A DNA stretch of 64,000 nt from Viscum album (lineage: Eukaryota; Streptophyta; Magnoliopsida; Santalales; Viscaceae), in NCBI GenBank assembly GCA_963277665.1, contig OY728137.1, forward strand, positions 1,170,896,670 through 1,170,960,669, read 5' to 3'. Of this stretch, positions 11,756-25,600 are shown piece after piece. Made by a program: the position numbers and the translations under genes. How positions within the stretch are numbered: position 1 is the first letter of the stretch; every line of letters starts with the position of its first letter. The notes below the pieces were generated by a model. The model was given only the letters and a program-made list of their open reading frames with translations, had not been told where the DNA came from and made no database searches.

Positions 11756-13530
11756 CTGATTTAATTAAAAAAAAACTCACTCATACCTCACTTAATTCAA
11801 TTCCCTTCAATTAATTTAACTAGTACAACTCCAACTCATCGTAATTTAATTAAATTATCTTATCCAAATTTAATTAAATAAAACTCATATTTCTCACCAA
11901 TTTATTAAATTATTTTAAGCTTTACATTATTTAAATCAAACTACTAATTTCACATAAATTCTTAAATTAAATATAACATTGAATTTAATTAAAAAAACTC
12001 ATTTCAAAATATTTAATTAAATAACATATAAATAAATTTAATTAAATAAAACTTTCCATCTCACCTTATTTAGTTAAATTCACCATTTTCAATTTAATTA
12101 AACAAATAATCCATAATAATAACAATTAATATTATTTTGATTTAATAAAACGATTCTTTTATAAAACACAATAATCAACATTTAAACAATATCTAAATTA
12201 ATAATTGTAAAAAATTTTATTTAAATAAAACCCCCACTTCACATAATTTAATTAAATTTCGTTTAACATACTTTTATTAAATAGATACCCCAAACATAAT
12301 TATTTAATTACATTATCTCAAAACAATTTAATTATATAAAAAACCGTATTTTTCATCAAATAATTACTTTCATCTTAACATTGAAATAAATTAGATAAAA
12401 ACCCATCTCCACATCTAACAAATCACTTCTTTAAATTCCTTTCTAATATAATATAATAAAATAAAATTTCCAACACATCAATAATTAATTAAATTCTCTC
12501 AAAACAATTTAATAAAATAAATACACGACACCTCATTAATCATTATTTAGTTAAATTTTTTTCCACAGAGTTTAATTAAATAATTTCTCTACTTCAAGTT
12601 ATTTAATTGAGTTCTCTAAACATACATTAATTATATTAAAACTCAAACATAATAATATTATTTAGAAAAATTCTCAAAACATCAATTTAATTATATAATA
12701 ATCCACGTTTTCAATAATTAATTATATATTTGGAATCCTTGAATGTAATTAAATAAAACCTATATTTTGCATTAATTAATAAGTTTATTTTTAACAATAA
12801 TTTAATTAAAATAATCCCAAACTCCTCATTAATACTTCATTTAGATTTAACAATTTAATATTACCCTTCTTGGATAACTCACGACTCCTCATTTACAAGT
12901 CATTTAATTAAATTCCACTCATTTTAATTTAATTAAATGAAGACTCTTGAACATCATCATTTGAAAAATAATATTTTTAATTATTCTTGTCTTAATGTAA
13001 TTTAATAACATATCTATCAAAGCATCATTTAATAAATAAACTCTCAACATAATTTAATTAAATCAATTCCTCCATTCTACTTCATTTAATTAAATTCTTT
13101 CCAACATAATTTAATTAAATGAATTCTCAATTCTCCATCTCGATTTAATTTAATTTAATTATCTCATCTTTTATTTAATTAAATAAAACAATATTTTTAG
13201 CTTATTTAAATAAATTATTTTCAACTGAATTTAATGAAATTAATTCTCCAATTCATCATTATTTAATTAAATTCTCTTAAATTTAAATTAATTAAATAAA
13301 ACATATGTTTTATATAATTTAATTGAATTATTTTAAAAATAATTTAATTAAATAGATTCTCAAATTCATCATCAATAATTTAAATTATATCAATCTAAAT
13401 TTTTTTATAAACCCTCTATTGTAAATCAATTAATTAAATTCCTCTTAACCTTAAATTTAATTAAATAAAACATTAAATTCACATCATTTAATTAAATTCC
13501 TTTAGTTCTTGAATTTAATTAAATAATTTA
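11756..13530. repeat. AT-rich degenerate tandem array, copy B
   Basis: This has the same alternating TTTAATTAAA half-motifs as 5609-7380, with a similar overall length (about 1.8 kb) and irregular spacing. It lies upstream of the inferred promoter in LTR sense, so it would form most of the U3 region of the X LTR. No open frame of interest is present. Confidence 0.75.
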
Positions 13531-14486
13531 ATCCAAAACCTAAAACTGGGTTTGACTAAATATTTTACTTGCATGGTATGGAAGATCATATTAAGACTAT
13601 GTGTCCGCTACCAGACACCCATTTTAACACACACAGTCGAGCCACATGGTTTGATTTACCGTGCACAGCCTGTGCATACACCTCAATTGGTCCTGGTGCT
13701 CCCAAAACCGATCCATCCATTAGTAAAACACTTAAATTGTTTATCCATAGCCGATATAAAAACATTTTAACTATCAAAACCCTGGAATCATATTACAGAA
13801 TATTGGTATTAAAACCAACATGTCATTAAAACAAAAAAGATCAAAAACTTTCGAGTTTTAACTAGGATAAAAAAACACAGGACATTAAAAAATATTTTAA
13901 AAAAGGATTTCAAGCCATCATTATACATTTGAAATGTATTTCCAATGAAAATGTTTTTTAAATGATTTTAGTTTTTAAAACGTGTTTTCCAAAGACAAAA
14001 TTTTATTTTCTTCACGATATGTTTTCAAAACATTTCCTCATGATATCTTCTATCTATGATGAAATATGTTGATGTTACTTAGTCCATTCTAGGATTTGAA
14101 CCAAAGGATGCATTCATATTCATTCATGATTGGTTTCTTTTTTGATGGAAAGATCCTTTTGACACCCATTTCTACTCCACTGGTTATATTATTTTGAATA
14201 CCACATCTTTTAACTTATTATTCTTCTTATGAAATGATTATTAAAGCTTCAACTATTCCATAGTTTTCAATATTATTAAAAGTTAATTGTACCCATTTTA
14301 TTTCATGGGTTATGATTTGACATTTATAATATCCATATATTTTCATGAGTCATTGTATAATGACTGCTATGATGAGTATGATTTTATAATTTCATTCTAT
14401 CATTGGAGTGACCAATATCACCATCCAGTGAATTAGGTGTAGATGGATGACTCTTGAGTTGGAATTTTATGTGTAAAAATGATTAC

Positions 14487-14757
14487 AAGTTCACAAAATT
14501 ATCCTTTGACCATGTTTCATGTCCATTTTTATGTGTTTATTTGATTATATGTTAACAATATTATAAGGGAACATTATTATGTGTTTATAATGTTATTCAT
14601 GAACATTATTACATGTTCATAATGTTATGGATGGACCTCTTTTCATTTCCATATGCTAATATGTTAACCTAATTAGATGTTCACTATGTTATTCATGAAC
14701 TAGATTTCATGTTCACAACATTATTCGTGGACCCGATTTCATTTCCATATATCTATG
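14487..14757. repeat. Degenerate 98-bp tandem repeats
   Basis: Units starting at 14579 and 14677 align at a period of 98 bp. Each contains two versions of a catgttcataatgttat-type motif followed by a shared tttcatttccatat tail. A further weaker copy of the motif and tail lies at about 14487-14530, and a lone motif at 14812-14832. The repeats lie upstream of the Athila-like pol fossil and may be part of its leader or gag region. Confidence 0.65.
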
Positions 14758-15229
14758 AAAGGGATTTACTTCATATCCTTAAGTTAATGTGTGAAATGTT
14801 TTCTACTTATACATGTTCACGATGTTATACATTTATTTTTTTCCACATGTTTACGTCTTATTCATATCTTATTTTTTAATGACATATGTTCTATATAATC
14901 TTATGACTCTTGTCATATAATCTACTAATATTTATTCTATTATTCATTTTATGATGGTTGATATGCAGGGTATGATCTTTAAATGATACGATTATGTTCT
15001 TATACCCTTATGTTATTTTTATAATTTCCTATTTATTTTTTTACCTTTATTAAGCATTCAAACTCTCCACTTTATTATGTATCATTTCCCTAGATTATGA
15101 ATAATGGGTTTTTGGTAGAATTACTAAAGGGGTTATATCATTATAGGAATCATTGATGATCTTTCACTAAGATAGATTACTTTTCTTCTATGTTTCAAAA
15201 TGCTATGATGAAATAAGGTATTTGGGAAT

Positions 15230-17340
15230 TAGTGTTGGCAATATATTAACTATTCCACAAAAATGATGTAATTTTAATATATGTTAATATTGGTTTTTTA
15301 TAAAAGGTTTTAATGTTTGGATTGATATCAACTACTCATTTTTAGATTGTTTTCTAGTTAAAGTATTATTTCCCTCACTCAAGAGGGGCAAGGGAATAGC
15401 ATGTTCATCTATCCATTTTGGATATTTTTAGAAAGAAGTTATATTTTTTATGTGGTTCTCATAACAATTTTTTGAGGTTTATTATGGGCATTTTATATGA
15501 TATTATTGTGAGGTTTTTTGATGTTGTCATGGATGAATTTTCAATAATAGATTTTTATTTTTATGTTTATATGATACAATGTGAAATTTATTTTAAATGG
15601 TGTGAAGAGGGAAACATTGCTTTAAATGGATAAAAATATCAGTTTATGGTTAATGTATAAATTTTGTTAGGTGAAATAGTTTGTCTTAATGGATATGATA
15701 TTGATACTGCTAAAATTTATTTAATACAAAAAATTCCTCCACATGAAAATATCATAGTAATTAAAATCATTTTAGGTAATGTTTGGTTTTATAAGAAATT
15801 CATCAAAAAAAATTGGAAGATGATAAATCCACACTGTTCCCTTATTATCAAGTGATAAACATTTCTATTTGATTAAATATGGTTTGAATCAATTAATTTG
15901 ATTAAAGTGAAACACATTTATTAACCCATAGTCATTAAGCCTTACTAGGAGAGTCATGTTGAAAATATATGCGATGCTAGTGAGAGGTCAATGGGACTTG
16001 ATTGAGGAAAATACAAATATATAATGTTTAATGTAGTATATTATTCGAGATGATTTCTTGATGAGGATCCAAGTTGTTAAAAGATAGCAACGATGTAACT
16101 TTTTGAAAAGGTTTTTTTGTTGGATAAATCAGGGAATCATTTGGTCGAATCCAGAGTCGTTACTTTTAAAAATGATAAAGACTATAAAAAACTATTTTCT
16201 ATGAAAGAAACTATTCCACTATTAATAACATAGGGTATAATATATTATGAATTTGAAATAGTAATCAATGATAATTCTGGGGATAAAAATGTGATAGATG
16301 ATCAAAGGTCAATGCTTCCAAATATTCAAAATCATGACCCAAGAGAGATATAATCTGTTTTTTCTAATAGAATATTTTTTAATATTTCTATTTCAATATT
16401 ACAAGGAATTTAGATATTGAAAATTTTCTCATGGTTGGAATTATATGTAAAAATTTCTCTAAAAATAGAAAAAATTTACTTTTTAACTTAACTATGTTTT
16501 TGGGATGATCCTTTATAATACATTATGTGTTAATATTGTATTATGGGATGATTATTTCATAGGGAAGAAATGATCCTATTTATATAGAGTAGAAATTCAT
16601 CTTCATGTGGAGGACATCATAGTACCGATAGAAATTATAAAAAAAATCAATCTTGACACTTTTGTCTTATATTAATTATTTATGTTTGATGTATTGTTTT
16701 AGGGCGTAACAAATTTAAATCACTAGCTATCTAAGGAAGGAAGAATGATTCCCCCCCAATATGGAATTTTGGATGTTAAATATTTTTTTTATTCGGGGAG
16801 TTGAATTTATTATCCCTTTTCCTTTATCACGTTTAAATGAATTCATTTTTGTTATGGTATACTACATAACAATTTGGGTTGACATAGTGGCACTGATAAT
16901 CACCCATAATAGTAGTGTAATCAACTTTTTTCAAGAATAAAATCTTCCCTTGTTTTATTGTTCCTGAGGAATTCATTAATGAAAATTGTAATCAATTCAT
17001 AAAAAACTAATTCATGTAACTAATGTAAAAATTAATTTTTTACACAAAACAAGTATGACCTCCGATCAATAGTACAATAGACAAGCTGATGTCTAAAAAT
17101 GTTATCTAATACAAATCCTATAGAAAACTATGAAATGATATAGGAATGATTTTTTTTAATGTTGGATGAGGAGTTATTGTATTTTAGTACTACCATTGAA
17201 ACCATAATAGGTATGTAATAATATCTGCTACTTTGGAAGGTTACGTAATTTTAACGTGAGCTTCAATATAAGGATTTTTTGGGAAGTAATGACATTAAAT
17301 TTTAATTTTAAATCTTATAAGAAATAGTTTTTGATGATTT
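15230..17340 (+). pseudogene. Decayed Athila-like Ty3/gypsy pol (RT, RNase H, integrase)
   Basis: Conserved blocks appear in the correct order despite many stops and frameshifts. RT: FLDC near 15.33 kb, then 15418-15633 with the palm motif VVMDEFSII (15526-15540, in place of the usual MDDF box) and KWCEEGNIALNG. RT thumb: 15664-15855, with DIDTAKI, KIPPHENI and FYKKFIKK. RNase H: CDASE at 15970-15984, VVYYSR, and a decayed SGDKNVIDD end near 16.3 kb. Integrase: FFWDDPL, SSSCGGHH (about 16597-16620), the core start GVEFIIPFP (about 16796-16822) and QADV at about 17080. The CGGH and FDVWGIDFMGPFP-type spacing is typical of the Athila/Tat branch. It is non-functional; the start of pol and the LTRs are not resolved. 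Confidence 0.8.
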
Positions 17341-20300
17341 AAGTGTATTATTTGATATATCAAGACAATATTATGATAATTCTTTGATATTTTATTATAT
17401 TACAAAATATTTTCATTATTTTTTAATCTACGAAATACGAATTCTTATTGATAACAATGTTCTTATGTTGAATTCTCAACTAATTATGTTCTTAGTAAAC
17501 TCAAATTCATGTGGAAAGGACATTAATAATCATTAGTGTGATCGAAAATTGGGAAGGTAAATTTTTTGGGCATGATAGAATACCGTTTTTTGGTCAGTAT
17601 GTGTGGATCATTGCATTGTGGGAAAGCCAAAGGGCTTGGATACCATCTTCTATATTCATAATCATCCATTAATATAGTTCCACTAAAGACACTAATATTA
17701 GATCATCATGAGTTATAAATAAAATTCATTGTTTTATTTTAATTTTCATGGTGAATTTAGTTTTGTTTTTCTTATTTTCATGCATTTCAACTACACATCA
17801 AAAAATTATTTTATTTCTATATGTCTTGATGGTGATACTCATTAGTTTGATGTCAAAGTTAAATGGTCACATTTATGTGATTTATCACACAAATGAAGAT
17901 CATCTACACTAGGGGATTGATAGCTCACTTTCTACCCATGTTTTTCTTTATAATTATTAGTTTTATATGTGGGATAATTTCACTAATTTTATTTTTTACA
18001 TAATAAAAATGGCCACCCACATAGGTTCTTAACTTGTTAAAGATTATAATTATATTATTTGTGATAAATTTAAAATGATTTTTTTTATATTAAATAGTGT
18101 AAATAAGGTACCTGAAAAATTTAAAAATTATTTAGTTGATTGGAAATTTTACTCTTCTTATCATTATTACAACTTATTCCTCACCTATTTACTACAACAT
18201 TGAACATTTTTTGAATGAAAAAATCTCCCAATTTGTCATAAAAATGGTTATAATGTTAGATTTCATGTGTATAGAGTAGGTGGTATTATTTGATACTTAT
18301 TTTTGTTTTTATTCTTATACATGAAGAAAACTCATATTTTTTTTATGCCCCCATTTTTTAAAATTTAATCATATTTTTTATGTAACAAAAATGTTTTCTA
18401 TTGGAAAAGAGATTCCATTATGTATTGGAATGGGAATAATTTTTTGATAGGATTGAATGATTTAATTAATTTTCATTTGAGAGAAATTAGCAAATACTAG
18501 GTGAATTTTTACAATATCATTATTAAAAATATTTTTGAAAATATGGAAATAATTTTTTGATAGGATAAACTCTTGTTGAAATGGATATAATATGAGTATT
18601 ATTTAACATGAACTCAAACTTATCTACTTAACATGTGTAACATGTAACTGGAATGGGATCCAACTCAAATGGGGTGTATTTTTAATCCTTTGAATCTAGT
18701 GAAGAATAATAAATCTTGATCCCATGGTGTGTATTTAGAGAGGGGAAAAATTATGTTTCTATAAATAATACCTCATCAATAAGTGTTTAACACCGTGATA
18801 TGAAAAAATTTATGGTGGGAAAAAATTATAACAATGTGTCCCCATTAGAAATGTCGTCATGACTTTGAGGTTAATATTAATCCCAAATAAAAAGGATACA
18901 ATTTATTTTGAATAAAATAAATTTAATTGGACCATCCAATAGGTAAGTGGATATTTTCTTTCATGAACCTAGGGGAGAGTTAATTCCATCCCCCTATTCT
19001 ATATATTTATTTACATTAGATTAACTTTTTTTTGTTCTTCTTAAACTGTAGTTTGATCATTTAATGAAATAGGACAGTTTGGAAATATGAAATATGAGTT
19101 ATTATATTAATAGTAATGGATGAATTGATAACCTCATTTAGTTATGGAATATATAATACAACTTATGTATGATGATAATCAATTTTTTATTTTTCTTTTA
19201 AATAAATTAATTATTTAAAATTTATTTTTTAGGAGTACAGTGGAATAAGGATCATGGATAATGATATGGTACTATATTATTACAACATTCCACATTTATA
19301 TTGAAGAATAAAATTATTTTATTTTTAATATAAATACTACCATAGTGACTTATTTAATACGAAACCATCAATTTTTAATTAAGGGTTTTTTGAATTTTAT
19401 ATGAAAATTTTCAGTTTTTGGGTGACTAATTGAATTAAATATATAATTTTAGTCTTTTTGATCCATAAATGGTTTGATGTTTCTAATTGAGAGTTTCAAT
19501 GATAATTTTTATTTAATTTTTTCTTCTTCTTCAGGGATGCTATAGAAATATATTTGAGTGATAATGCATTAAAAGGAATCAACAGTTTATACAATAGATG
19601 AGATGATTAAAATGTATATACAACAAAAAAAATAAATATAAAAACATATTCCTTGATATTTCAATTTCATTAATACATATTATCCATAAAATGATATTGG
19701 AAATGTAATATCCAAAATATTTTCATTTATTTTAAAATGAAGTGGAAGGTGGTGGATATCACCACCATCCCTCAATTATTATTTGGATGTATTGGTCTCT
19801 ATGGACATCCATGAATGATTCACTGATATAGAAGAGGCTAAATCAGTTTTATCCTCAGTCGATACATGATTCCCCATCTGAAGAACCTAATTAAAAATTA
19901 AAATTATTCACTCAACTGTATTGAAACTCATGTTGAGCATCCACCAAATAATCCTCATTGGCATGTCATAATGATAGCTAATAATGGTTCTACCATCATT
20001 TTCATTCACCATTCTCTGAATTTTTGTGGATTAATAATAAATTATCAATAATTTATTGAATGTTATTCACGTTAAAGTGATGAAATCTCACATTCAAAGA
20101 CATTATACTCAATCCAATGGTTCCTTTGAAACTTGTTGGTTTTAATTCAGTTGAAATGTGAAGACATATATGATAATACATTTGTTCTAGACTAATTGGT
20201 TATATGAGTCAATTAGATCTATTGAACCAACCACCCTCAAGAGGTGAAATTATGACCAGATGAATCAGTTATATGAGATGAAATGTCTACATGGTGAATT

Positions 20301-21050
20301 GGATATATAAGGGGAATTGGATATGTGGAGCGAAACAGGAATATAGTAAATATTATATGTGAGGGAAAACAACAATATAGATAATTAAATAAATAATCCA
20401 ATATAATACATGATGTTTTGGATTCAATGATGAATTTGATACTTAATAAAAATGGTTTACATAATTATTTATTGTTAAGAATTGTTACATCAGACAAAGG
20501 GTATTTTTATCCTTCAAACCCACACCCATTGGCCTTTTAGAATGTTCTATCAGGCTCAATGTTCCATGTATAAATTAGGAGTACTAGGTAACTACATAAA
20601 ATTAAATGATAGTGTTTTGTCTTGAGATAATGTAGGTGATAGGAGGATATTTTCTATTTTTGTAAAGAGGAATGATTTTGACAGGTGGAAATTGAAGTAC
20701 ATATTCAGTCCAAAATAAGATAAATATAATGTTTTAGATAGAGGGTCTCTATGAATTTCATTCATGTATTTAGGGGGAAATATTTATAGCCATCACTGGG
20801 GGATTTCTATTATATATTATATCATTACATATCCTTATACATGAATGACATTTGATATATCAAATACATTTTTCATAATGGTTGGGTAAAATAAATTTAG
20901 TTGATGAGATTGAGCTATTAAATATATTCAACTCAATACAGTATCATTTTTTGATGTGATGTTGCCTTTTTTTCACCAATCAATATATAAATGTCCTCTA
21001 ATTTCCATAAAAAATTGTTAATTTTTTAATTTTTTCATCATTATTAACAT
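17341..21050. other. AT-rich decayed sequence, no gene seen
   Basis: Only short open frames occur and none shows a motif I recognise. The left part would be the region 3' of the Athila-like pol (env-like region or LTR), and the right part the 3' end of the minus-strand element ending its integrase near 21.1 kb. No terminal motif or target duplication could be fixed. Confidence 0.4.
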
Positions 21051-21059
21051 ATTATTTTT

Positions 21060-23170
21060 AAGAACATATCAGAAGAGGATAATCAATGAATGTGTAGGTC
21101 ATTTGTTACCCTCATTGAGTGGGTAACAATAAGCTGTAATTGAGACTCTGAAAATTTAATCACTTATGGTTAGCCATTTCGAGAAATCATTTAACACATT
21201 TCTCCAGATCCACCATCATATACACATGAATGGAAAATGAAAAAGAGAAAAACATTTATCATTCCTGAAATAATTTACCATCTATTAAATTTTGTACACT
21301 CCAACCCTTGTACATCTCTAAATATGTGTATGATTTCCACTTACTACACCCACACATTAGCTATAGTTTCTTTCAGAAACAAAATCTCAATTTACAACCT
21401 CTCCAAAAAATCATTCTCATTTTACATTTTTCTATTTTTTCAAGTTTTTTAGTTTTTCATTAACTTGGTCCCACTCAAATCATCTTCTTTAAAATAAATT
21501 TACTATAGGTTGACTCCTACTAAATGCTAAACTAGTCTTATATAGGGATCATTAATATATTTTTCCATATTCTTACTAATGACCAAGATTTTGAATATTA
21601 ATATACAATATCTACATTTATACCATACCTCTGTAAATACACTTCTGGATCACAATACATCATTATACGTCATGGAAGAATAGAGAATGGTTAACTATGA
21701 GCTTCATCTATCAGCTATATCTTCATTTATAGTATAGAATAAACACATAAATTTTTTATGAACCTAATCATTCATCCATAATGAAAAATAACTAAATAAC
21801 ATTTCTCACCCATATTAATAAATATATACCATACTTTTTTCCTCTTTAATCATAACAAGGATAAATGGTTAAACACTCATTTGAGAAGGATAACATCTCT
21901 CCCCTTCCATTAATATTTGATGATCACTTCATTGAAAATCAATAAATGTTATATCTTTTTGAATCCTAATCAATAATAATCTATCATGATCATTTATAAT
22001 ATAATCATCTACCACCATGATCTCATTCCTACAGTGGTAATGTATTGAGTAGTCATTAGCATAAATCACCTCCTAACATTTTATTTGATGCATAATTCAC
22101 TCTCTCTATATAAAAATTTACCATAAACTATATAATTTGTATATACTACACCCTGTTACATATATATCATCTATCCTTATCATTAATGAAATATTTTACA
22201 TATATAATTTAACTTATGACTTGTGTAAATTTTCCATGAAAATTGAATTGGAATTCATTATATACATCACCCTATCCTTCCTCATGAGATCAAATCCCAA
22301 CGCCTAATATGATGAATCACAATTTATTACAAACCTTTCTCTAAATTAGGTATAATAAACACTTGTAAAATTACTAACCATCTATTAGGTTCCTTTAATT
22401 TTCATTATATTAATTTTTTGAGGGATCATTTCTCCATTATGAGTTATCATGTTTTTTATATTAATCATTCATGATAAATTCTCCAAAAATTGTTGATAAT
22501 ATTTATCTAAGACAATAAAACTTCAGATCCCATTCATAGTTTTTGGTTCATACTATCATTCGATAACATATATCTTTTATACATCCATATTTATACACTC
22601 ATATGAAATTTCATCTAAAAAAGTATCTCTCTACAAAAAATTATTTTTATAAAAAAATATATACAACATCTCCTTCAATATATTATTCATGAAAATCATC
22701 ATGTGATCTTTATTCTCTTCCGTTATCATTGAGTAAATAATAATTTCATCAATATTGAATACCAAAAACTAATCAAGAAAATTTACAAATAATATATACA
22801 TCAAATACAGAAATATAGCATTGAAATTGGTAATACCTAATGACATCACTATATAATTAAAGAGTTTACACCTTGTTTGGACTGTTTTTTCCCAATATAT
22901 TGTGGTCCACATAATTGAATAAACATTTCATAAATAAGGGGTAAGGAATATATTTTCATGATAGTGATATAGTTGGGTTCTCTATAATCAATTAAGTTTC
23001 GTATTGATCCATCATTACTCTTAAAAAAATAAATAGTGAACTCCATAGTGAATCACTAGTTAAAATGAATCACTTTTCCTGAATCTCATGTAGTTTCTTC
23101 ATCAATTCATAAAACTCAATTTGGCTATTCTACATGGAGTCATTGAAATAGGGTTATTAAAATATATGAT
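21060..23170 (-). pseudogene. Decayed chromovirus-like pol (RT, RNase H, integrase), minus strand
   Basis: The minus strand of 22849-23046 encodes a diverged RT block, KSNDGSIRNLIDYREPNY, followed by KIYSLPLIYEMF. This aligns with [17 protein letters not shown] and [11 protein letters not shown] of the young element. At the nucleotide level, 22440-22560 and 22700-22850 line up with 1-110 and 270-420 of element 1. About 21890-22330 aligns in antisense with the RNase H region at 58.26-58.58 kb. About 21090-21200 matches the integrase block around TAYHPQTDGQ (here TAYCYPLNEG). Stops and indels occur throughout. Flanking gag and LTRs are not confidently recognisable. Confidence 0.75.
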
Positions 23171-25600
23171 TTATATTAAAAATCCATATTAATGATTTTA
23201 TATATTAGCGAGTGGAAATATTTAATAAAAATTCTACATAATATGAATATATTTTATGTTGAAAATACCGCTAACCATATTTTAGAAATACCCCAATTGA
23301 ATAAGAATTATTACACACAAATGTATGTAATTTTATTTTGATGTTCACATTTTTATTTATATTTTTATAAAATCGTATTTTGATGAATAATATTAATAGT
23401 TTCCTCTATTCATTTGAAATTTATTTGGGTTTTATGGAGATAAAAAAATCCATAGATAAAATAACATCATATTCATCCAAATTGAGAATAATATGAATTA
23501 CCTGAAAAAAATTTCTGTAAACATCATCTAATGAATAATCAAAGACATTAGATGAAATAACAATACTATTATTTTTTTAATCTAGATAAAAATATAATAT
23601 TATATGTGATACAGTGATAACCATAGAATTATTTTCATATATAATATTATTGGTAAATTCTAAATCCAATATGATATAATCCATTCTAGAGTTGAATTTA
23701 TGTGTTCCTTCCACTACTTCAATATAATAAAACATACCACCAATAGGGATCAATTGATATATAAATTTATCTCTAGGTTTATTTGTTTTCTTAAAATGAC
23801 CATGATTATTAACATTTGGTTTTTACCAATAGTTCCCATAATTCCCAATAACCTTGTTTTTTTGAAAATGGATTGTGGGTGGTGAATTCTATGGAGCATT
23901 ATCAATATTCAAATAATTTTCAAATTTCATCCCATAAAATTTGAATTATATTTCCTAATTTCATTGTTTTCCAAACATAAAATTCTTAAATCCTACAAAA
24001 TACAATTAATCGAAGGATTAAATCCACACTTTGAGCATAATGAATATCTCATCATCATCTCTCCATGGCCTTTTAGATTTCAATTTAATTACATATTTAT
24101 TATCTAAAAAAACCATCACATTGATGGGTTACTACAATATTAATTTCCTCCTTGTTATTATGTATAATAATTTATTCATTGCCACTAATGTATCTTAAGG
24201 CTAACGCTCATTGGATACATTATCACATGCCACTGATTTATCAATAAATATTACATTAATGTCGGATGATAATACTTGATGTATACCATGCATGTATCAT
24301 AATATTTTCCCCATATGTTCAAATAGATTAATCATCCATATATATTATCTCAAGTAATTGAATCTCAATTTTTTTATTAATATTAATATAAATTTACTTA
24401 TTTAAATATAAAATCATCAACTCATCATGATCTATACAGTCATTTTAATATTGTAGCCTCATATTAATGGTAATAGTTCAAATTTAATCTGATTCATCTT
24501 CTAAATAATAGATTCCAAAATTGTATATTCTTCCTCTAAAAATTATCAAATGGAAAATATATTTTAAATTCTATTAATTTATATCTTAAAAACTAATGGA
24601 TCGGAATAAACACATAGAAATTGATTATGATACTTTATGAAGTACTCGAAATAATATTTTTCCCTTTTTTCTTCATTTGAATGTTCACATAATTCGATGC
24701 ATGGGAATCCATGTGATAATTGACTTAATATTTTTCAATCCATCTACCAAAAAAAATTAGGAGGGTAATCATATTATTATCCATTGAATTCTGTATTTAC
24801 ATGATAAATTCATGTTCCATCCTTTGAGTAAATTTTGAAAGCATAGTATGAGAAATAATTATCATATAAGAAAACTATATTATCCTAATAAATCATTTAT
24901 TGGAATTCTAAATTAAGATATTTTATTTTCAATATAGGAATCCGTTTATTTTACCATGTTAATTGATAATAATTTTTACAACATTATGATATTATAATAT
25001 ACATTGAATTATCCCCATGGTTCTCACTGATGTTTTATATTTTTGGTTTCTAATGGACAACTAAACTATTATAAAATCCTAAATATTGAAACAATTAATT
25101 TTTTTAAATAGATTTGACATCTTATTATATGTATATTAATTCCCTATCCAAATGATATAAGAACAAATAATACCGGATTAGTGTCATTGTAATCATAAAG
25201 GCATAAATAAATGGTTCGTAATAGTCTCACAATATGTACATCATAACTATCAACCATCTTATAAAAATCATTTTGAAACCCTTCCAAAATACCCTAATGG
25301 AACGAAAAATAATAGATGGTGATTTAAAATTATAGGAATGTTTTAGGAAATGGTGAAATCAATTATCATATTATTATAACATGGGAATAAGGGTATAAAG
25401 ACATGTTATTCTCATTTGAAATCCATATCCTAGTTACCAAATATTCGAATCATGAGTAATGAAAAAACAATTAAATGATCATAAGACTTAAATAATAATG
25501 GAATGTTATAAAATAATACATGATGTAATAACATTTGAATTAAACTTGTAATTATATCATAAAATTAGGTATAAGAAAAAATTTATGAAGTAGTTAATTA
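23171..25600 (-). other. Probable gag/protease remains of the 21-23 kb element
   Basis: Position and orientation place the gag and protease of the minus-strand element here. A short stretch near 23.10-23.15 kb still resembles the RT-upstream spacer of element 1 (tctacatggagtcattg against tctatatggagtcttgg). Beyond that, decay is too strong for me to identify zinc knuckles or the protease triad. Confidence 0.35.

Larger units (their letters stand above)
8523..13800 (-). repeat. X-family LTR, minus orientation, probably over 5 kb
   Basis: The left terminus reads TGTAACATCCC on the plus strand, so the LTR ends GGGATGTTACA on the minus strand. The first few hundred bases recur at 50431 onward: the same terminus, then a ggggagactatacc / ggggaaactatacc block and a ggtgtgag motif. 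Reading on the minus strand from the right, the order is repeat segment (13545-13800), AT-rich array, (TAA)n, G-rich promoter with a TATA-like motif, then R/U5 down to 8523. The right boundary is not defined; homology with copy A fades near 13.8-13.9 kb. Between 8.6 and 11.4 kb I see only decayed, gene-free LTR sequence. Confidence 0.6.
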
